DNA from: Acidobacteriota bacterium | Lineage (GTDB): Bacteria > Acidobacteriota > Blastocatellia > RBC074 | DNA: 64,000 nucleotides | Assembly (NCBI GenBank): GCA_018269055.1 | Contig: JAFDVI010000004.1 | Span: forward strand, 186,001 to 250,000 | Direction of reading: 5' to 3' | In this document: one piece after another, positions 10,801-18,792 of the stretch | Layout: every line of letters begins with the position of its first letter | Numbering within the stretch: the stretch's first letter is position 1 | Program-made: the position numbers and the translations under genes | The notes under the pieces: generated by a model | What the model saw: only the letters and a program-made list of their open reading frames with translations | What the model was told of the DNA's origin: nothing | The model's database searches: none

Positions 10801-11600
10801 AAAAAGTCATTGGCATTGAGCGCCGTGTTACGCGCGAATTCCCACACCGTTCCGTGATAATCGTTTGACCCGCCACGCGTCGCAATCGAAATCGAAGCGC
10901 CGCTATTGCGCCCCTCTTCCGCCGTCGCGTTATTGGTCGTGACCTTGTATTCCTGAACATTATCTGGGTTGATGCGATACAGGTTGGAAACCGGATTGGG
11001 CACCGTGGATTCGTTCGCTTCGATGCCGTCAATCGTCACGTTGTAGGCGCGATCGCGCGAACCATTCACGTGAACCCCGGAACCGATGCCGCCGAAACTG
11101 CGCTGCGTCACGCCAGGTTCCAGCACGATCAGCGTCAGCGGATTGCGTCCGTTGAGCGGCAGAGCTTCAATCGCTTTCTGTGTTACGACGTTTCCGATGG
11201 TCGCGTTGGTCGTTTGCAACCGTTCATAACCGCCCTCGATGTTGATTACTTCATTTGCCGCGCCGACTTCCATTGCGGCATCAACCACCAACGGCGTGCC
11301 GACTTCCAGCACGTTGCCGGTTTTGTTGGTCGTCTTGAAACCTTTCGCCTCCACGCTGATGGTGTATCGGCCCACCGGCAGCGACGGAAACGTATACAGA
11401 CCTGCGCCTGTGGTGGATTGCGTGTAAACGACGCCAGTGGCTTCGTCTTTCGCGGTGACTTTCGCACCCGGAACAACTGCGCCGGTCGCGTCGGTCACAG
11501 TGCCGCTAATGCGTGATGTGCTGGTTTGTGCCCACGCGTTCAGCACCAGCAATACGCTGATCCCCAAAACGCCGAGCATCAAGCTCAAACCTTTCTTCAT
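7806..11600 (-). CDS. Oar-like TonB-dependent outer-membrane receptor
   Basis: A 1264-residue protein starting at an ATG with a strong AGGAGG site. Signal peptide 1-24 (LGISVLLVLNAWAQ). Residues about 28-115 are a carboxypeptidase-regulatory domain (ISGTVTDATGAVVPGAKVT, TFPSLPVGRYTISVEAKGF), followed by a plug domain (ALPLNGRNPLTLIVLEPGV, VHVNGSRDRAYNVTIDGIEA) and a long 22-strand-type beta barrel ending in an aromatic residue (LALKLKF). This architecture is abundant in Acidobacteriota and related to Myxococcus Oar. It probably imports or secretes a large substrate across the outer membrane, but no substrate can be named. No linked TonB/ExbBD genes are visible. Confidence 0.92.
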   Translation of the reverse strand: MKKGLSLMLGVLGISVLLVLNAWAQTSTSRISGTVTDATGAVVPGAKVTAKDEATGVVYTQSTTGAGLYTFPSLPVGRYTISVEAKGFKTTNKTGNVLEVGTPLVVDAAMEVGAANEVINIEGGYERLQTTNATIGNVVTQKAIEALPLNGRNPLTLIVLEPGVTQRSFGGIGSGVHVNGSRDRAYNVTIDGIEANESTVPNPVSNLYRINPDNVQEYKVTTNNATAEEGRNSGASISIATRGGSNDYHGTVWEFARNTALNANDFFANARGTQKPDVKLHQYGVEGSGPVIKNKTFFFGSWQGQNVKFTQPIDQTFGFPTIYTPSVLSGKYRYFKPDPANPFKINGVTIAANSPLLVDRRTGAYAAGVHDCTSATELNCVASYDIFANDPRKIGIDPTIAKLFNSYPKPNDYAVGDGLNTATYAWNPPTQNQGPNWAARVDHTINEKNSVFARFLYADQNTKQGDPLNGRPQVFPGFAPLGEVFRASKNLSMGWRSQLTSNINNELIVGFSRFFFLFTQGEANPDFPNIPPFAFNNASVPFINTPRTARGVTTPQLLDNVGILYGAHQIGAGINFRFYQHNDQRGQPGGINVTPSLSFSASVLPPAIPSGTTTGINSTDLTRLRGTINDVLGIPARLTQVFIGDIKSDAFLPFVANGQVSLFDVGTRIKQYNAYAQDEWKVRQNLTLNYGVRMELNRAPKEAAGRVYIPNLPIDGSQGPVTFGQGETFYKTDHDLAFGPRLGIAWSPGKSGKLVVRTGYGIAFDPVSSFQVTAVMGRPPGLVTTCQSTVGTTPTAGCASVPANIRIAEGFPQALAAPTTKPSSFFTLPATLLSNAPPVAVFDPNYQMPTVHQWNLNLQYELPMGFVAQAAYIGRRGTHLQRAYDINQIDAAPILNDFKAMQANVAKGCSADGVTCPTGQTGTLISIVGYPTTIPNSPKGPLTQAFVNSGTTLTELQQGGAGSFAGRVEQTTLALKLRPNQQFGTITYIDAGGDSYYHAAQFTLRKRFERGFMFGLAYTFAKSMDDQSFDPVGASSGGGLSTTSSRAPTTIRNWRNERARSDFDRTHVMTASGVWEAPFGKGKWLDPHNGIANAIVGGWSLNGILTVMSGEPFSVRSNVRTLDNSHDSRAAIVKPIEAKLQDKAGVAGPVVFADASAFAIPAAGTDGAGRNIFISPGYWNVDLGINKTFQMTERFKLDFRAEMFNAFNHTNFDNPRDASTGSPSILSTVFGQTCCAAVAPPTTQTIIQTGEAARVIQLALKLKF

Positions 11601-11949
11601 AAGTTCCTCCTGGATAACCTGTGCGCGTTACAGCTTTTCGCGCGTTTTGTTCAGTTTTGATTGGATTTTTGCGGAAACTTGCGGCAGAAATTGCTGCCTC
11701 GTTGGCCTAGCCAAGCAATCAATATTCCATCTTAGGACTGGAAGTAAAGAGATTTGCTGAAACACGTATCCATAGATACTCCAATAGTTAGCTCAAATTT
11801 GAAGTGCCTTGAGCCCGTCTGGCCCAAGCATTGCTAGCGAAATGATACGAAAATCCCAACTTGATCCGAAAAAATGGAGACTGTCTGATTTCAGGCTTTT
11901 GTGAAACTCGGGCAATTCGCTTGCGATACGGAAAGGCTTCGACAACAGA
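11601..11949. other. Intergenic region upstream of the TonB receptor
   Basis: About 350 nt without a gene, upstream of the receptor and downstream of the PPC-domain gene. It should hold the receptor promoter, but I see no convincing -35/-10 pair. A weak imperfect hairpin (CTTGAGCC/GGCCCAAG near 11810-11832) lacks a T tract. Nothing else is evident. Confidence 0.4.
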
Positions 11950-12519
11950 TCAATGCTGTTTCCTGGATATTTTGTAAACCTTCAGTTCCTGGTATCCGCT
12001 TTGGGCGTCCGGTTCTCTGGTCATTCTCAAGCCTATGGCGTCACCGATCACAATTTCTGCTGTCGTGTAAATTTCGCATCCCGTCACCAAATGCCCGCCC
12101 AAGGTTTTCCCATCGCCATCCGAAATGGAAATATGCAGGTGCGGCCCATCCGGCGACAGTGTCCCGACCAGTGAAACGATCTCGAATTTCCCGGCATAAT
12201 TTGTCGAATCGCTTTTATCCGCCAACCGCAATGAGGCTTTTCGCAAACTGCCGACGCAAGTGATGATGTATCCCGCCTGAATAGCCTTGGCCTTGGCAAA
12301 TCGCTCCAACTCCGCGCGTAAATCCTGCCCCGGCTTTAACCGCAGCACATAAGTCCTGACACTCGTGGTTGAGGCTTCTTCCCAGGCGGGAACTTCCGCT
12401 TGGCCCCGTGTTTTGTCTGAAATGTTTTTTGTCTGCGCAAGCAGAACCTGGTTGGCGACGCTCCACAATGCCGCCAAAACAACCGCCCGGCAAAACGTAT
12501 TCATTAGGTTTCGATTCAT
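11950..12519 (-). CDS. Exported PPC/DUF296-domain protein
   Basis: About 189 residues. The N-terminus is hydrophobic (FCRAVVLAALWSVANQVLLAQ) and looks like a signal peptide. The rest is a PPC/DUF296 domain: RTYVLRLKPGQDLRAELERF, AGYIITCVGSLRKASLRLAD, and the HLHISISDGDGKTLGGHLVTG motif with the metal-binding-type histidines. PPC domains occur in plant AT-hook proteins and in cytosolic bacterial proteins, so export is unusual. The ATG at 12519 is preferred; a TTG at 12522 abuts the stop of the PH-domain gene, so the two genes form an operon. Confidence 0.75.
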   Translation of the reverse strand: MNRNLMNTFCRAVVLAALWSVANQVLLAQTKNISDKTRGQAEVPAWEEASTTSVRTYVLRLKPGQDLRAELERFAKAKAIQAGYIITCVGSLRKASLRLADKSDSTNYAGKFEIVSLVGTLSPDGPHLHISISDGDGKTLGGHLVTGCEIYTTAEIVIGDAIGLRMTREPDAQSGYQELKVYKISRKQH

Positions 12520-12522
12520 CAA

Positions 12523-14094
12523 TCACCATTTGTATTCGGTCACGGCCGCACGGCGGGCCAGCGTTTTCGCCAATTCGCGGGCTTCCTGCAACGGTAAATT
12601 GTTAATTTGCGGACCGCCTCCGGTGTAGGCTTGTCCGGCTGTGTCCACCAGCAAACTGGCGACTCCCCACCAACGATCCAGCACGGTTTGGCGAAGCTGC
12701 ACAGCTTGAATCTTATTGATTGGAACGATGTGCGTCGAACGTCCGAGCCAGCCGCGTCGCGTGCGAAAATACGCGTTGCCAAGCGCGTACCCAAGATAGC
12801 GATAGCTCAAGGCCTGGGCCAGATAAAACAGCGGCAGCACAGCCAGCGGCAAAATTGCCAGCCAACTGCCTCGCCAGACGTACAACGGAATCCCCAGAAT
12901 CAAACAAAGGATGGCTGCTTCGATGGTTTCGCGGCGAACCGCCAGTTTGGAAACACGCCGCCATTCGGAAGGGTCATCGTGGAAATCAGGAAACAAACTC
13001 GGCAGCACTTCATTCACTTCCTTCAACGGCAAAATCGGCAGCAAAACATCTCGCCCGTGGTTGTCGTCTTTCCGATCGCGGTCTCGCCCGGAAGTGTCTG
13101 CTCTGAGCGTCGCCCATCCGAACAATCTGCGTAACGCTTTTTCCTCAATTTCCAGCACTTGAATCCGTCGTCGTGGCAGACTGGACGAACGCTGCGTCAG
13201 CAATCCATACCGACGCTGCAAATCATCGCCACGACGCGAAAACGTGAAGCCGTAAAACAGCACGATTGAACCGATGACGGAAAAAACGATTCCGACGACG
13301 GCGATGATCAACAATCCCAACAGGAAAATCGCTACTGCGGCAATGACGCTCTGCGCCGCCAGGTGTTTGCTTTCACTGACGATGAGCTTGGCGAACCGTT
13401 CGTAAATCGAATGCGGCAACAAATCATCGGCAAAGTTCCAAAGCGCCCCAACCAGCACCAGCGCCGACAGCAAATGATTGGACGTCAGTCCGGCAATCAC
13501 CAAATCCTTGAAGCCAAGGCGGCGAATGACCTTCGATTCCGGTGCGGCATTGACAGGAGCAACCGCCAGAAAAGAACTATCCTGAACGGTCTCGGCGGTT
13601 TGATTGGATTTAATCGCTGCGGCTCTGGCAAATACCGCCTGACGCAACCGCTCGGCTTCGGTGCGCGTGATAACCGACAATCGCGCTTCTGTTCCGTGAC
13701 CGCTGCCGGTTTCGATTTTTGCATCCACCACGCTCAGCAACCGATGCAACACGCCCTGTTCAACGCTGATTTCCTGAATGCGTTCCAGCGGAATGTTGCG
13801 CTGCCGTCTTTCCAGCAACCCTTCCTGGGTGATCAATTCATTGCCTTCGATTCGATACCGGAAAGAAAAGTATTTGATCAGCGTCCCGCCCAAACCAATC
13901 ACCGTCACGAACACCACAGGCAACCCTGCCCAACGATTGCCGAACAACAGCAACGCCAGCGCGGGAATCAGCGCACGGACGTACCGGGTCAATCCAATGA
14001 CCAACGTCAGCGGATGCAATCGCCCTTCAAAAATTCGTTGTCCTTGGCCCAGGTTTTCAAACACGGGAGGCGGCGTGAAATTGTCAAACTGCAT
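12523..14094 (-). CDS. YdbT-like membrane protein with bacterial PH domains
   Basis: About 523 residues with several paired transmembrane segments (ALIPALALLLFGNRWAGLPVV; VIAAVAIFLLGLLIIAVVG; ILCLILGIPLYVW) separated by bPH2 (DUF304) domains: FRYRIEGNELITQEGLLERR with IPLERIQEISVEQG, and again RYGLLTQRSSSLPRRRIQVLEI and ARRGWLGRSTHIVPINKIQ-type repeats. This matches YdbT, which in Bacillus is encoded with YdbS and linked to resistance to some bacteriocins. A GGAGG site lies 5 nt before the chosen ATG at 14094; a second ATG at 14097 is adjacent. It overlaps the YdbS-like gene by 11 nt. Confidence 0.82.
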   Translation of the reverse strand: MQFDNFTPPPVFENLGQGQRIFEGRLHPLTLVIGLTRYVRALIPALALLLFGNRWAGLPVVFVTVIGLGGTLIKYFSFRYRIEGNELITQEGLLERRQRNIPLERIQEISVEQGVLHRLLSVVDAKIETGSGHGTEARLSVITRTEAERLRQAVFARAAAIKSNQTAETVQDSSFLAVAPVNAAPESKVIRRLGFKDLVIAGLTSNHLLSALVLVGALWNFADDLLPHSIYERFAKLIVSESKHLAAQSVIAAVAIFLLGLLIIAVVGIVFSVIGSIVLFYGFTFSRRGDDLQRRYGLLTQRSSSLPRRRIQVLEIEEKALRRLFGWATLRADTSGRDRDRKDDNHGRDVLLPILPLKEVNEVLPSLFPDFHDDPSEWRRVSKLAVRRETIEAAILCLILGIPLYVWRGSWLAILPLAVLPLFYLAQALSYRYLGYALGNAYFRTRRGWLGRSTHIVPINKIQAVQLRQTVLDRWWGVASLLVDTAGQAYTGGGPQINNLPLQEARELAKTLARRAAVTEYKW

Positions 14095-14611
14095 CATCGC
14101 CTCCGATTTCGACCAGATGGTCGCGCAATCGCGCGGCATCGCCGGCTTCGAGTCCCGGAATCCTGGTGCTGGCCGCATGCGTTCCGGCGGTGTGAATGAC
14201 CAGCGAAGCCAGGCCGAATATTCGTTCCAGCGGACCGCGTTCCAAATCCACATGCTGCAATCGAGCCAGAGGGATCAGCCGTGTATGTTGGATCAATCGT
14301 CCGTGGCGAAGTTCCAACACGCGCGCATCAATCCGCCAACGCCACGAATGGTAATACCGTGGCGGAAACCAGAAACTGAACCACAAACTTACTGCCGTCA
14401 GGGCGAGCCAGCCAACAACGAGCCAAATTCTTGCAGCAGGCACAGCCACGCCAATGCTGACGACGGCTCCCAGCAGAATCAGCAATAAGATGCCAAAGGT
14501 GATCAGATACGTCAGTCGCCAGAGTTTGACCACACGCGGATCGAGCGGTTGAAACGCTGTCACGTCCAATGACGGTTGAGTAACTTCCTGAACAAATTGA
14601 TTTGCATCCAT
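14084..14611 (-). CDS. YdbS-like bacterial PH-domain membrane protein
   Basis: A 175-residue protein with two transmembrane helices (LTYLITFGILLLILLGAVVS; IWLVVGWLALTAVSLWFSFWF) followed by one bPH2 domain (WRWRIDARVLELRHGRLIQH, RLIPLARLQHVDLERGPLER, LASLVIHTAGTH). This is the small partner of the YdbT-like protein encoded directly downstream with overlap, and the pair presumably forms one membrane complex. The molecular role is not known for the family in Acidobacteriota. Confidence 0.85.
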   Translation of the reverse strand: MDANQFVQEVTQPSLDVTAFQPLDPRVVKLWRLTYLITFGILLLILLGAVVSIGVAVPAARIWLVVGWLALTAVSLWFSFWFPPRYYHSWRWRIDARVLELRHGRLIQHTRLIPLARLQHVDLERGPLERIFGLASLVIHTAGTHAASTRIPGLEAGDAARLRDHLVEIGGDDAV

Positions 14612-14617
14612 AAGGTT

Positions 14618-17600
14618 CTATCGAACCACTTTCCCCAGCGTCTCGTCCAGCCAGCCATTGATCGCCGGCACGATGATTTCCAGCGGCGGCGTATGACCAG
14701 CATCATAAAGCTGCATACGTTTCGGTTCACGCAGAAGTTTGAACAACGGCTCGACGTGCGTTCGCAGCGGGCTGACTTCGTCGTAACGACCGTTGAGCAA
14801 TAGTTTCGGCGCGCGAATATGCGACGCGAAATCTGACGGCCGAGCTTCGGCAATCCAATCTTCGCTGCCCGGCGAAATGCCGCCTGCGACAAACACCGCC
14901 GCACGGTAACGGTTTTCAACGGCAGAATAAATCAGGCCTTCCTGCGCGCCCTGGCTGTACCCGTAAAACGCCAATCGGTTTACATCCAAGTCTTTGCGCG
15001 AGGCGAGATAATCCAATCCTCGGCTGAGATCAGTGGCATTGGCAACAACGACTTCGCGACGTTTGACCGTGGCGTATCGGGGCGAAATATAACCAGCAGG
15101 CTGTTCGCGCTCTTTGAACCCTTTGAACACAACCGCCCAGATCGCGCGTCCAGATTTGATAAATGGCGCAACCTGCATTTCCACCGATTCCGGCATGGTG
15201 TTGAAATTGCCGTACACGTCACCGGCGGGAACGAATTGAATCACTTGAAAAGGCGGACGAGCAGTTTTCGGCAAATACAGGTACCCGATGGCGCGGTCGT
15301 CATTGCCGCCCAAAAAGGTGATTTTCTCGCGTCTCCAGTCGGCGGTTTCAATTGTTTCAACGATTTGCGGTTCCAATGGCAAATGGTCGTAGCGGTAATG
15401 GCTCAGCGAAGCTTGAAAACTCGCTTCACTGCTTGGCGTGTAGCTGGGGATCTGGCGTGTAGTGTCAATCTTTGCCGGCCCTTGGTCGCCTTTCGCGCCG
15501 GGTGCGTTCAGGGCGCAGCGAAATCCAATGCGGTCGGAACTGTGAAAGCTCGGCAACACACCGAAGTCAGTAAAAACGTAAAACAAATCTTTCCAGGATC
15601 CACCTGCGATGGTGAATCCGTCAGTAACTTCGCTGGCGCACCATTCGGAAACGTTCCCAGCCATTTGGTAACAACCAAACGGGCTGGCTCCGAAGGGAAA
15701 ACTGTTGACCGGCACGGTTCCGCTGCTGTTGAAATTGGCGTGGCCGACGACGGTTCCGCCGAATTCCATCGCTCCCCACGGCAGCGCGTAGCCGGAGTTG
15801 TAAATGAACAGTCCGTTGCGCGCGGCTTTTTCCCACTGAAAGACGCTGGGCAGTTGTTTGCCGCGAAACGCCGCATAAGCCGCCGCTTCATGCCAGGTGA
15901 TGTCGGTCACGGGATGATCGGCTTTGCCTTCGGGAAAGTTTTGCCCCGACCACGAACGCGGCCCCGGCAACCCGGTGCGGTCGCGGAATTCCTGCATCGC
16001 CTCGTCAAACGTCAGCCTGCGCCCATCTTTGACGAACGGCTGTTTCCACAATTCCGGCTTGAAGTACCCGCCCGCCGAAATGAACTCTTTGAATTCGCGG
16101 TTGGTGACTTCGTATTTGTCCATGAAGTAATCATCGAGCTTGACGCTTAGTTCGGTCAGCCGCGTGCGGCTGGCCAGCTTATATGACCCACCGGGAATGA
16201 AAACCATTCGATCCGGCGATTTGGCCGCTTCGATCAGCTTGATTTTGAAATCGCTAGGATCATCGGGCGGAACCATCGCGTTTCCGGACAACATCAAAAC
16301 ACTGGAAATCGTCCGCTCAAACGGCACGAAGCCGTCTTTTTCCACCGTCATCAGGTATTCGCCGCGCGCGATGGGCAGCTTTGAAATCGGAGTCGTGCCG
16401 ATCAATTGGCGTGGAGCAGCTTCATCTGCCGTGAACCGTTTCAGATAGACACGAGCACCCGCTGGTTCTGAAATCACTGAGATGCTGTCCGAAATTACAG
16501 GCATCAGTTTCGCCAGCCGTTCGTTGTTGGGCAAATGCCACTTTGCCTGTTGCGCCAGTCCGTATGCTTCGAAGTAACGCCCTTCATTCGCCATTTTTTC
16601 GATCAAAGGTAATTGCTTTTGCTCCCAAGACAGCGCCAGCAGACGCAAGTAAGCGTTACCACCAATGATCATCGCAAAAACCGATATGCCAGTCAGAATC
16701 AGAAGTGGAACCCAGTTGCGTTTGAGTGCCAAGCCGTAATCGAAAGCTTTCTTTGATGACTGGCTGCTAGAAACTCTCTGCCGACCTTTGCTGCGAAGCC
16801 GTTCTTCAAAACTCAATTCTTCGCGCAGTGATTTCAGGTCGTTAAACAATTCCTCGCATTGCGGGTAACGCGCCGAGCGATCTTTCTTCAACGCCCGGCT
16901 GACGATCTGCTGCAATTGCGCCGGAACTTCCGACAGATTGGCCGAAAGTGGCGGCGGTTCGCGTTCCAGCAAGGCTGCAATTGCGTCTGCGGTCGTCGCG
17001 CCTTTGAACGGGCGACTTCCGGCGAGCATTTCATAGAGCACGACACCCAAACTGAAAATGTCCGTGCGCGCGTCCAGCTCTTCGCCGCGAACCTGTTCCG
17101 GCGACATGTACCCGACAGTTCCCAGAATCAACCCCGGATCCGTTTGCGCCGATTGCGTCGGCGCGCGACTGACGTCAGTTCCGGCACTGCGCTGCGTGAT
17201 TCTGGCCAAACCGAAATCCAGCACCTTCACGTATCCGTCGGGACGAAGCATCACGTTTTCCGGCTTGATGTCCCGGTGAACGATTCCCGCTGCGTGTGCA
17301 GCCGCCAGCGCGCTGGCAATTTGTGCGGCAATGTCCAGAGCTTCGCCGACGCTGAGCTTTGCTTGTTGCAATCGCTGGCGCAGCGTCTGGCCTTCGACAA
17401 ATTCGGTGGCGATAAAGTGTGTGCTGCCGCCAAAATCTTGCGTCTGGCCGATTTCGTGAATGGTCAGAATGTTCGGATGATTGAGCGCCGAAGCCGCGCG
17501 GGCTTCGCGCTCAAAGCGTCGAACGCGTTCAGTGTCGGCGATAAATGGAGCGGGCAATAGCTTGAGTGCGACCTTTCGTTTGAGCCGCAAATCTTCGGCC

Positions 17601-17902
17601 AACCAGACTTCGCCCATTCCGCCCGCGCCGAGCTTTGAAAGAATCCTGTAAGAGCCGATCAATCGCCCGGCTTTGGATTCGGCGACCTCTTCGGCCAGCA
17701 GTTCGGCGGCAAGCTCAACGGCGGGCGTTTCGATAAAATTCGCCGCTTCGGCTTCAAAGCCTAACAACGATTCCAGTTCGCGGCGCAGTTCGAAATCATC
17801 GCCGCAAACTTCGGCCAGAAAAGCGGCGCGCCCCGTGGCGTCGCGTTCCAGCGCTTCGCCATAAAGCTGTTTGATCCGCTCCTGCCTTTCAATCGTGTTC
17901 AA
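14618..17902 (-). CDS. Ser/Thr kinase fused to PEGA, SUMF1 and alpha/beta-hydrolase domains
   Basis: A 1094-residue multidomain protein. The kinase spans about 82-350 (GAGGMGEV loop, Lys114, HRD 209-211, DFG 229-231). A membrane helix at about 397-420 is followed by a PEGA-like domain (472-533, SEPAGARVYLKRF), a formylglycine-generating-enzyme/SUMF1 domain (566-798, FIPGGSYKLASR, DKYEVTNREFKEF, MAGNVSEWCASE) and an alpha/beta hydrolase with the triad Ser983 (GYSQG), Asp1041 and His1070. I chose the TTG at 17902, overlapping the sigma-factor stop as TTGA behind a GGAGA site, because the upstream frame extension lies inside the sigma gene. The outer part is predicted periplasmic; the signal sensed is unknown. 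Confidence 0.88.
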   Translation of the reverse strand: MNTIERQERIKQLYGEALERDATGRAAFLAEVCGDDFELRRELESLLGFEAEAANFIETPAVELAAELLAEEVAESKAGRLIGSYRILSKLGAGGMGEVWLAEDLRLKRKVALKLLPAPFIADTERVRRFEREARAASALNHPNILTIHEIGQTQDFGGSTHFIATEFVEGQTLRQRLQQAKLSVGEALDIAAQIASALAAAHAAGIVHRDIKPENVMLRPDGYVKVLDFGLARITQRSAGTDVSRAPTQSAQTDPGLILGTVGYMSPEQVRGEELDARTDIFSLGVVLYEMLAGSRPFKGATTADAIAALLEREPPPLSANLSEVPAQLQQIVSRALKKDRSARYPQCEELFNDLKSLREELSFEERLRSKGRQRVSSSQSSKKAFDYGLALKRNWVPLLILTGISVFAMIIGGNAYLRLLALSWEQKQLPLIEKMANEGRYFEAYGLAQQAKWHLPNNERLAKLMPVISDSISVISEPAGARVYLKRFTADEAAPRQLIGTTPISKLPIARGEYLMTVEKDGFVPFERTISSVLMLSGNAMVPPDDPSDFKIKLIEAAKSPDRMVFIPGGSYKLASRTRLTELSVKLDDYFMDKYEVTNREFKEFISAGGYFKPELWKQPFVKDGRRLTFDEAMQEFRDRTGLPGPRSWSGQNFPEGKADHPVTDITWHEAAAYAAFRGKQLPSVFQWEKAARNGLFIYNSGYALPWGAMEFGGTVVGHANFNSSGTVPVNSFPFGASPFGCYQMAGNVSEWCASEVTDGFTIAGGSWKDLFYVFTDFGVLPSFHSSDRIGFRCALNAPGAKGDQGPAKIDTTRQIPSYTPSSEASFQASLSHYRYDHLPLEPQIVETIETADWRREKITFLGGNDDRAIGYLYLPKTARPPFQVIQFVPAGDVYGNFNTMPESVEMQVAPFIKSGRAIWAVVFKGFKEREQPAGYISPRYATVKRREVVVANATDLSRGLDYLASRKDLDVNRLAFYGYSQGAQEGLIYSAVENRYRAAVFVAGGISPGSEDWIAEARPSDFASHIRAPKLLLNGRYDEVSPLRTHVEPLFKLLREPKRMQLYDAGHTPPLEIIVPAINGWLDETLGKVVR

Positions 17903-18474
17903 GAGGTTTCTCCGCTGAGTTCTCGCAGCAGCCAGGCCTTTGCCCAAGTCCAATCGCGTTTGACGGTTTCCTGCGAAATTTTCAGAGCTTCGGCGGTTTC
18001 TTCGATGCTCAAGCCTCCAAAGAATCGTAACTCGACTACGCGACTGGCGCGTTCATCGGTTTTCGCCATCGCGGTTAAAGCGTCATCGAGCGCCACCAGA
18101 TCGGCTCCGCGCTCGGTGGAACCGGCCAGGTCCTCATGCAAGGAAACCTGCACGGCGTCACCACCGCGTTTTTGGTAATTGCGCGAGCGGGCGAAATCTA
18201 CCAGCACGCGTCGCATCAACTGCGCCGAGACGGCGAAAAAATGCGCGCGGTTTTGCCATTGCACACGGCGTGAATCCACCAGCCGCAAATAGACTTCATT
18301 GACCAATGCGGTGGTTTGCAGCAGATGGCCTTGCCGCTCGCCGCCCAGATACCGATGCGCCAGCCGGTGCAATTCGCCGTATACCATCGGCACCAACCGT
18401 TCCAGCGCCGACTCATCTCCTTGTCCCCAGGCGAGCAGCAATTCTGTGACTTGTTCTTGTGAGGTAGTGGCCAT
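17899..18474 (-). CDS. ECF RNA polymerase sigma factor (TIGR02999 type), module 1
   Basis: A 191-residue sigma factor with region 2 (ELHRLAHRYLGGERQGHLLQ, HFFAVSAQLMRRVLVDFAR) and region 4 (VVELRFFGGLSIEETAEAL, SQETVKRDWTWAKAWL). This is the ECF subgroup usually encoded beside Ser/Thr kinases in Acidobacteriota and Planctomycetes. I start at the ATG at 18474 (MATTSQEQ); the longer frame from 18645 would translate a tandem repeat. The stop overlaps the TTG start of the kinase, so activity is probably set by that kinase rather than a classical anti-sigma factor, none of which is visible. Confidence 0.9.
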   Translation of the reverse strand: MATTSQEQVTELLLAWGQGDESALERLVPMVYGELHRLAHRYLGGERQGHLLQTTALVNEVYLRLVDSRRVQWQNRAHFFAVSAQLMRRVLVDFARSRNYQKRGGDAVQVSLHEDLAGSTERGADLVALDDALTAMAKTDERASRVVELRFFGGLSIEETAEALKISQETVKRDWTWAKAWLLRELSGETS

Positions 18475-18792
18475 TGAGGAACCCCAACCGGGCACGCGAC
18501 GCCTCCGGCTCGCAGTCTCGTCAAGCCGCTTTTTTGGGACAACCATGCCAGGCACCAAGTCTCGCACGCTGGAAGCGATGCGTACCCAGATCGCCAAGTC
18601 CCGCACGCTGGAAGCGATGCGTACCAAAAAAATTTTTCCAGTCATGACCTTTTTGGCAAAACGTTCGCGCCTAAGCAGACGAGCGCGAATGAAGCGCGAT
18701 GCCGCCGCAGTTCAATACGGACTCTTCAAGCGGCGCGGAATGATTAACCAGAAACCGAAAGCTGACAACCTAAACTTTGGAGGAAAAGATAC
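18475..18792. other. Divergent intergenic region with a tandem repeat
   Basis: About 320 nt between the sigma gene and the divergent secreted-protein gene. It holds a 32-nt direct repeat (18555-18586 and 18594-18625) and an AT-rich stretch. Promoters for both genes should lie here, but no clear consensus boxes are seen. A GGAGG site sits just before the ATG at 18793. Confidence 0.5.
18555..18625. repeat. Tandem copies of a dispersed 26-32-nt repeat
   Basis: Two copies, 39 nt apart, differ by one base over 32 nt and share the core CTGGAAGCGATGCGTACC. A third copy in opposite orientation, identical over 26 nt to the first, lies upstream of mutM at 35979-36004. Non-coding dispersed repeat. Confidence 0.85.

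Noticed and set aside
18475-18645. N-terminal extension of the module-1 sigma factor
   Set aside because: It is translated from a tandem non-coding repeat (repeated RIASSVRDL), and the family starts near MATTSQEQVTELL.
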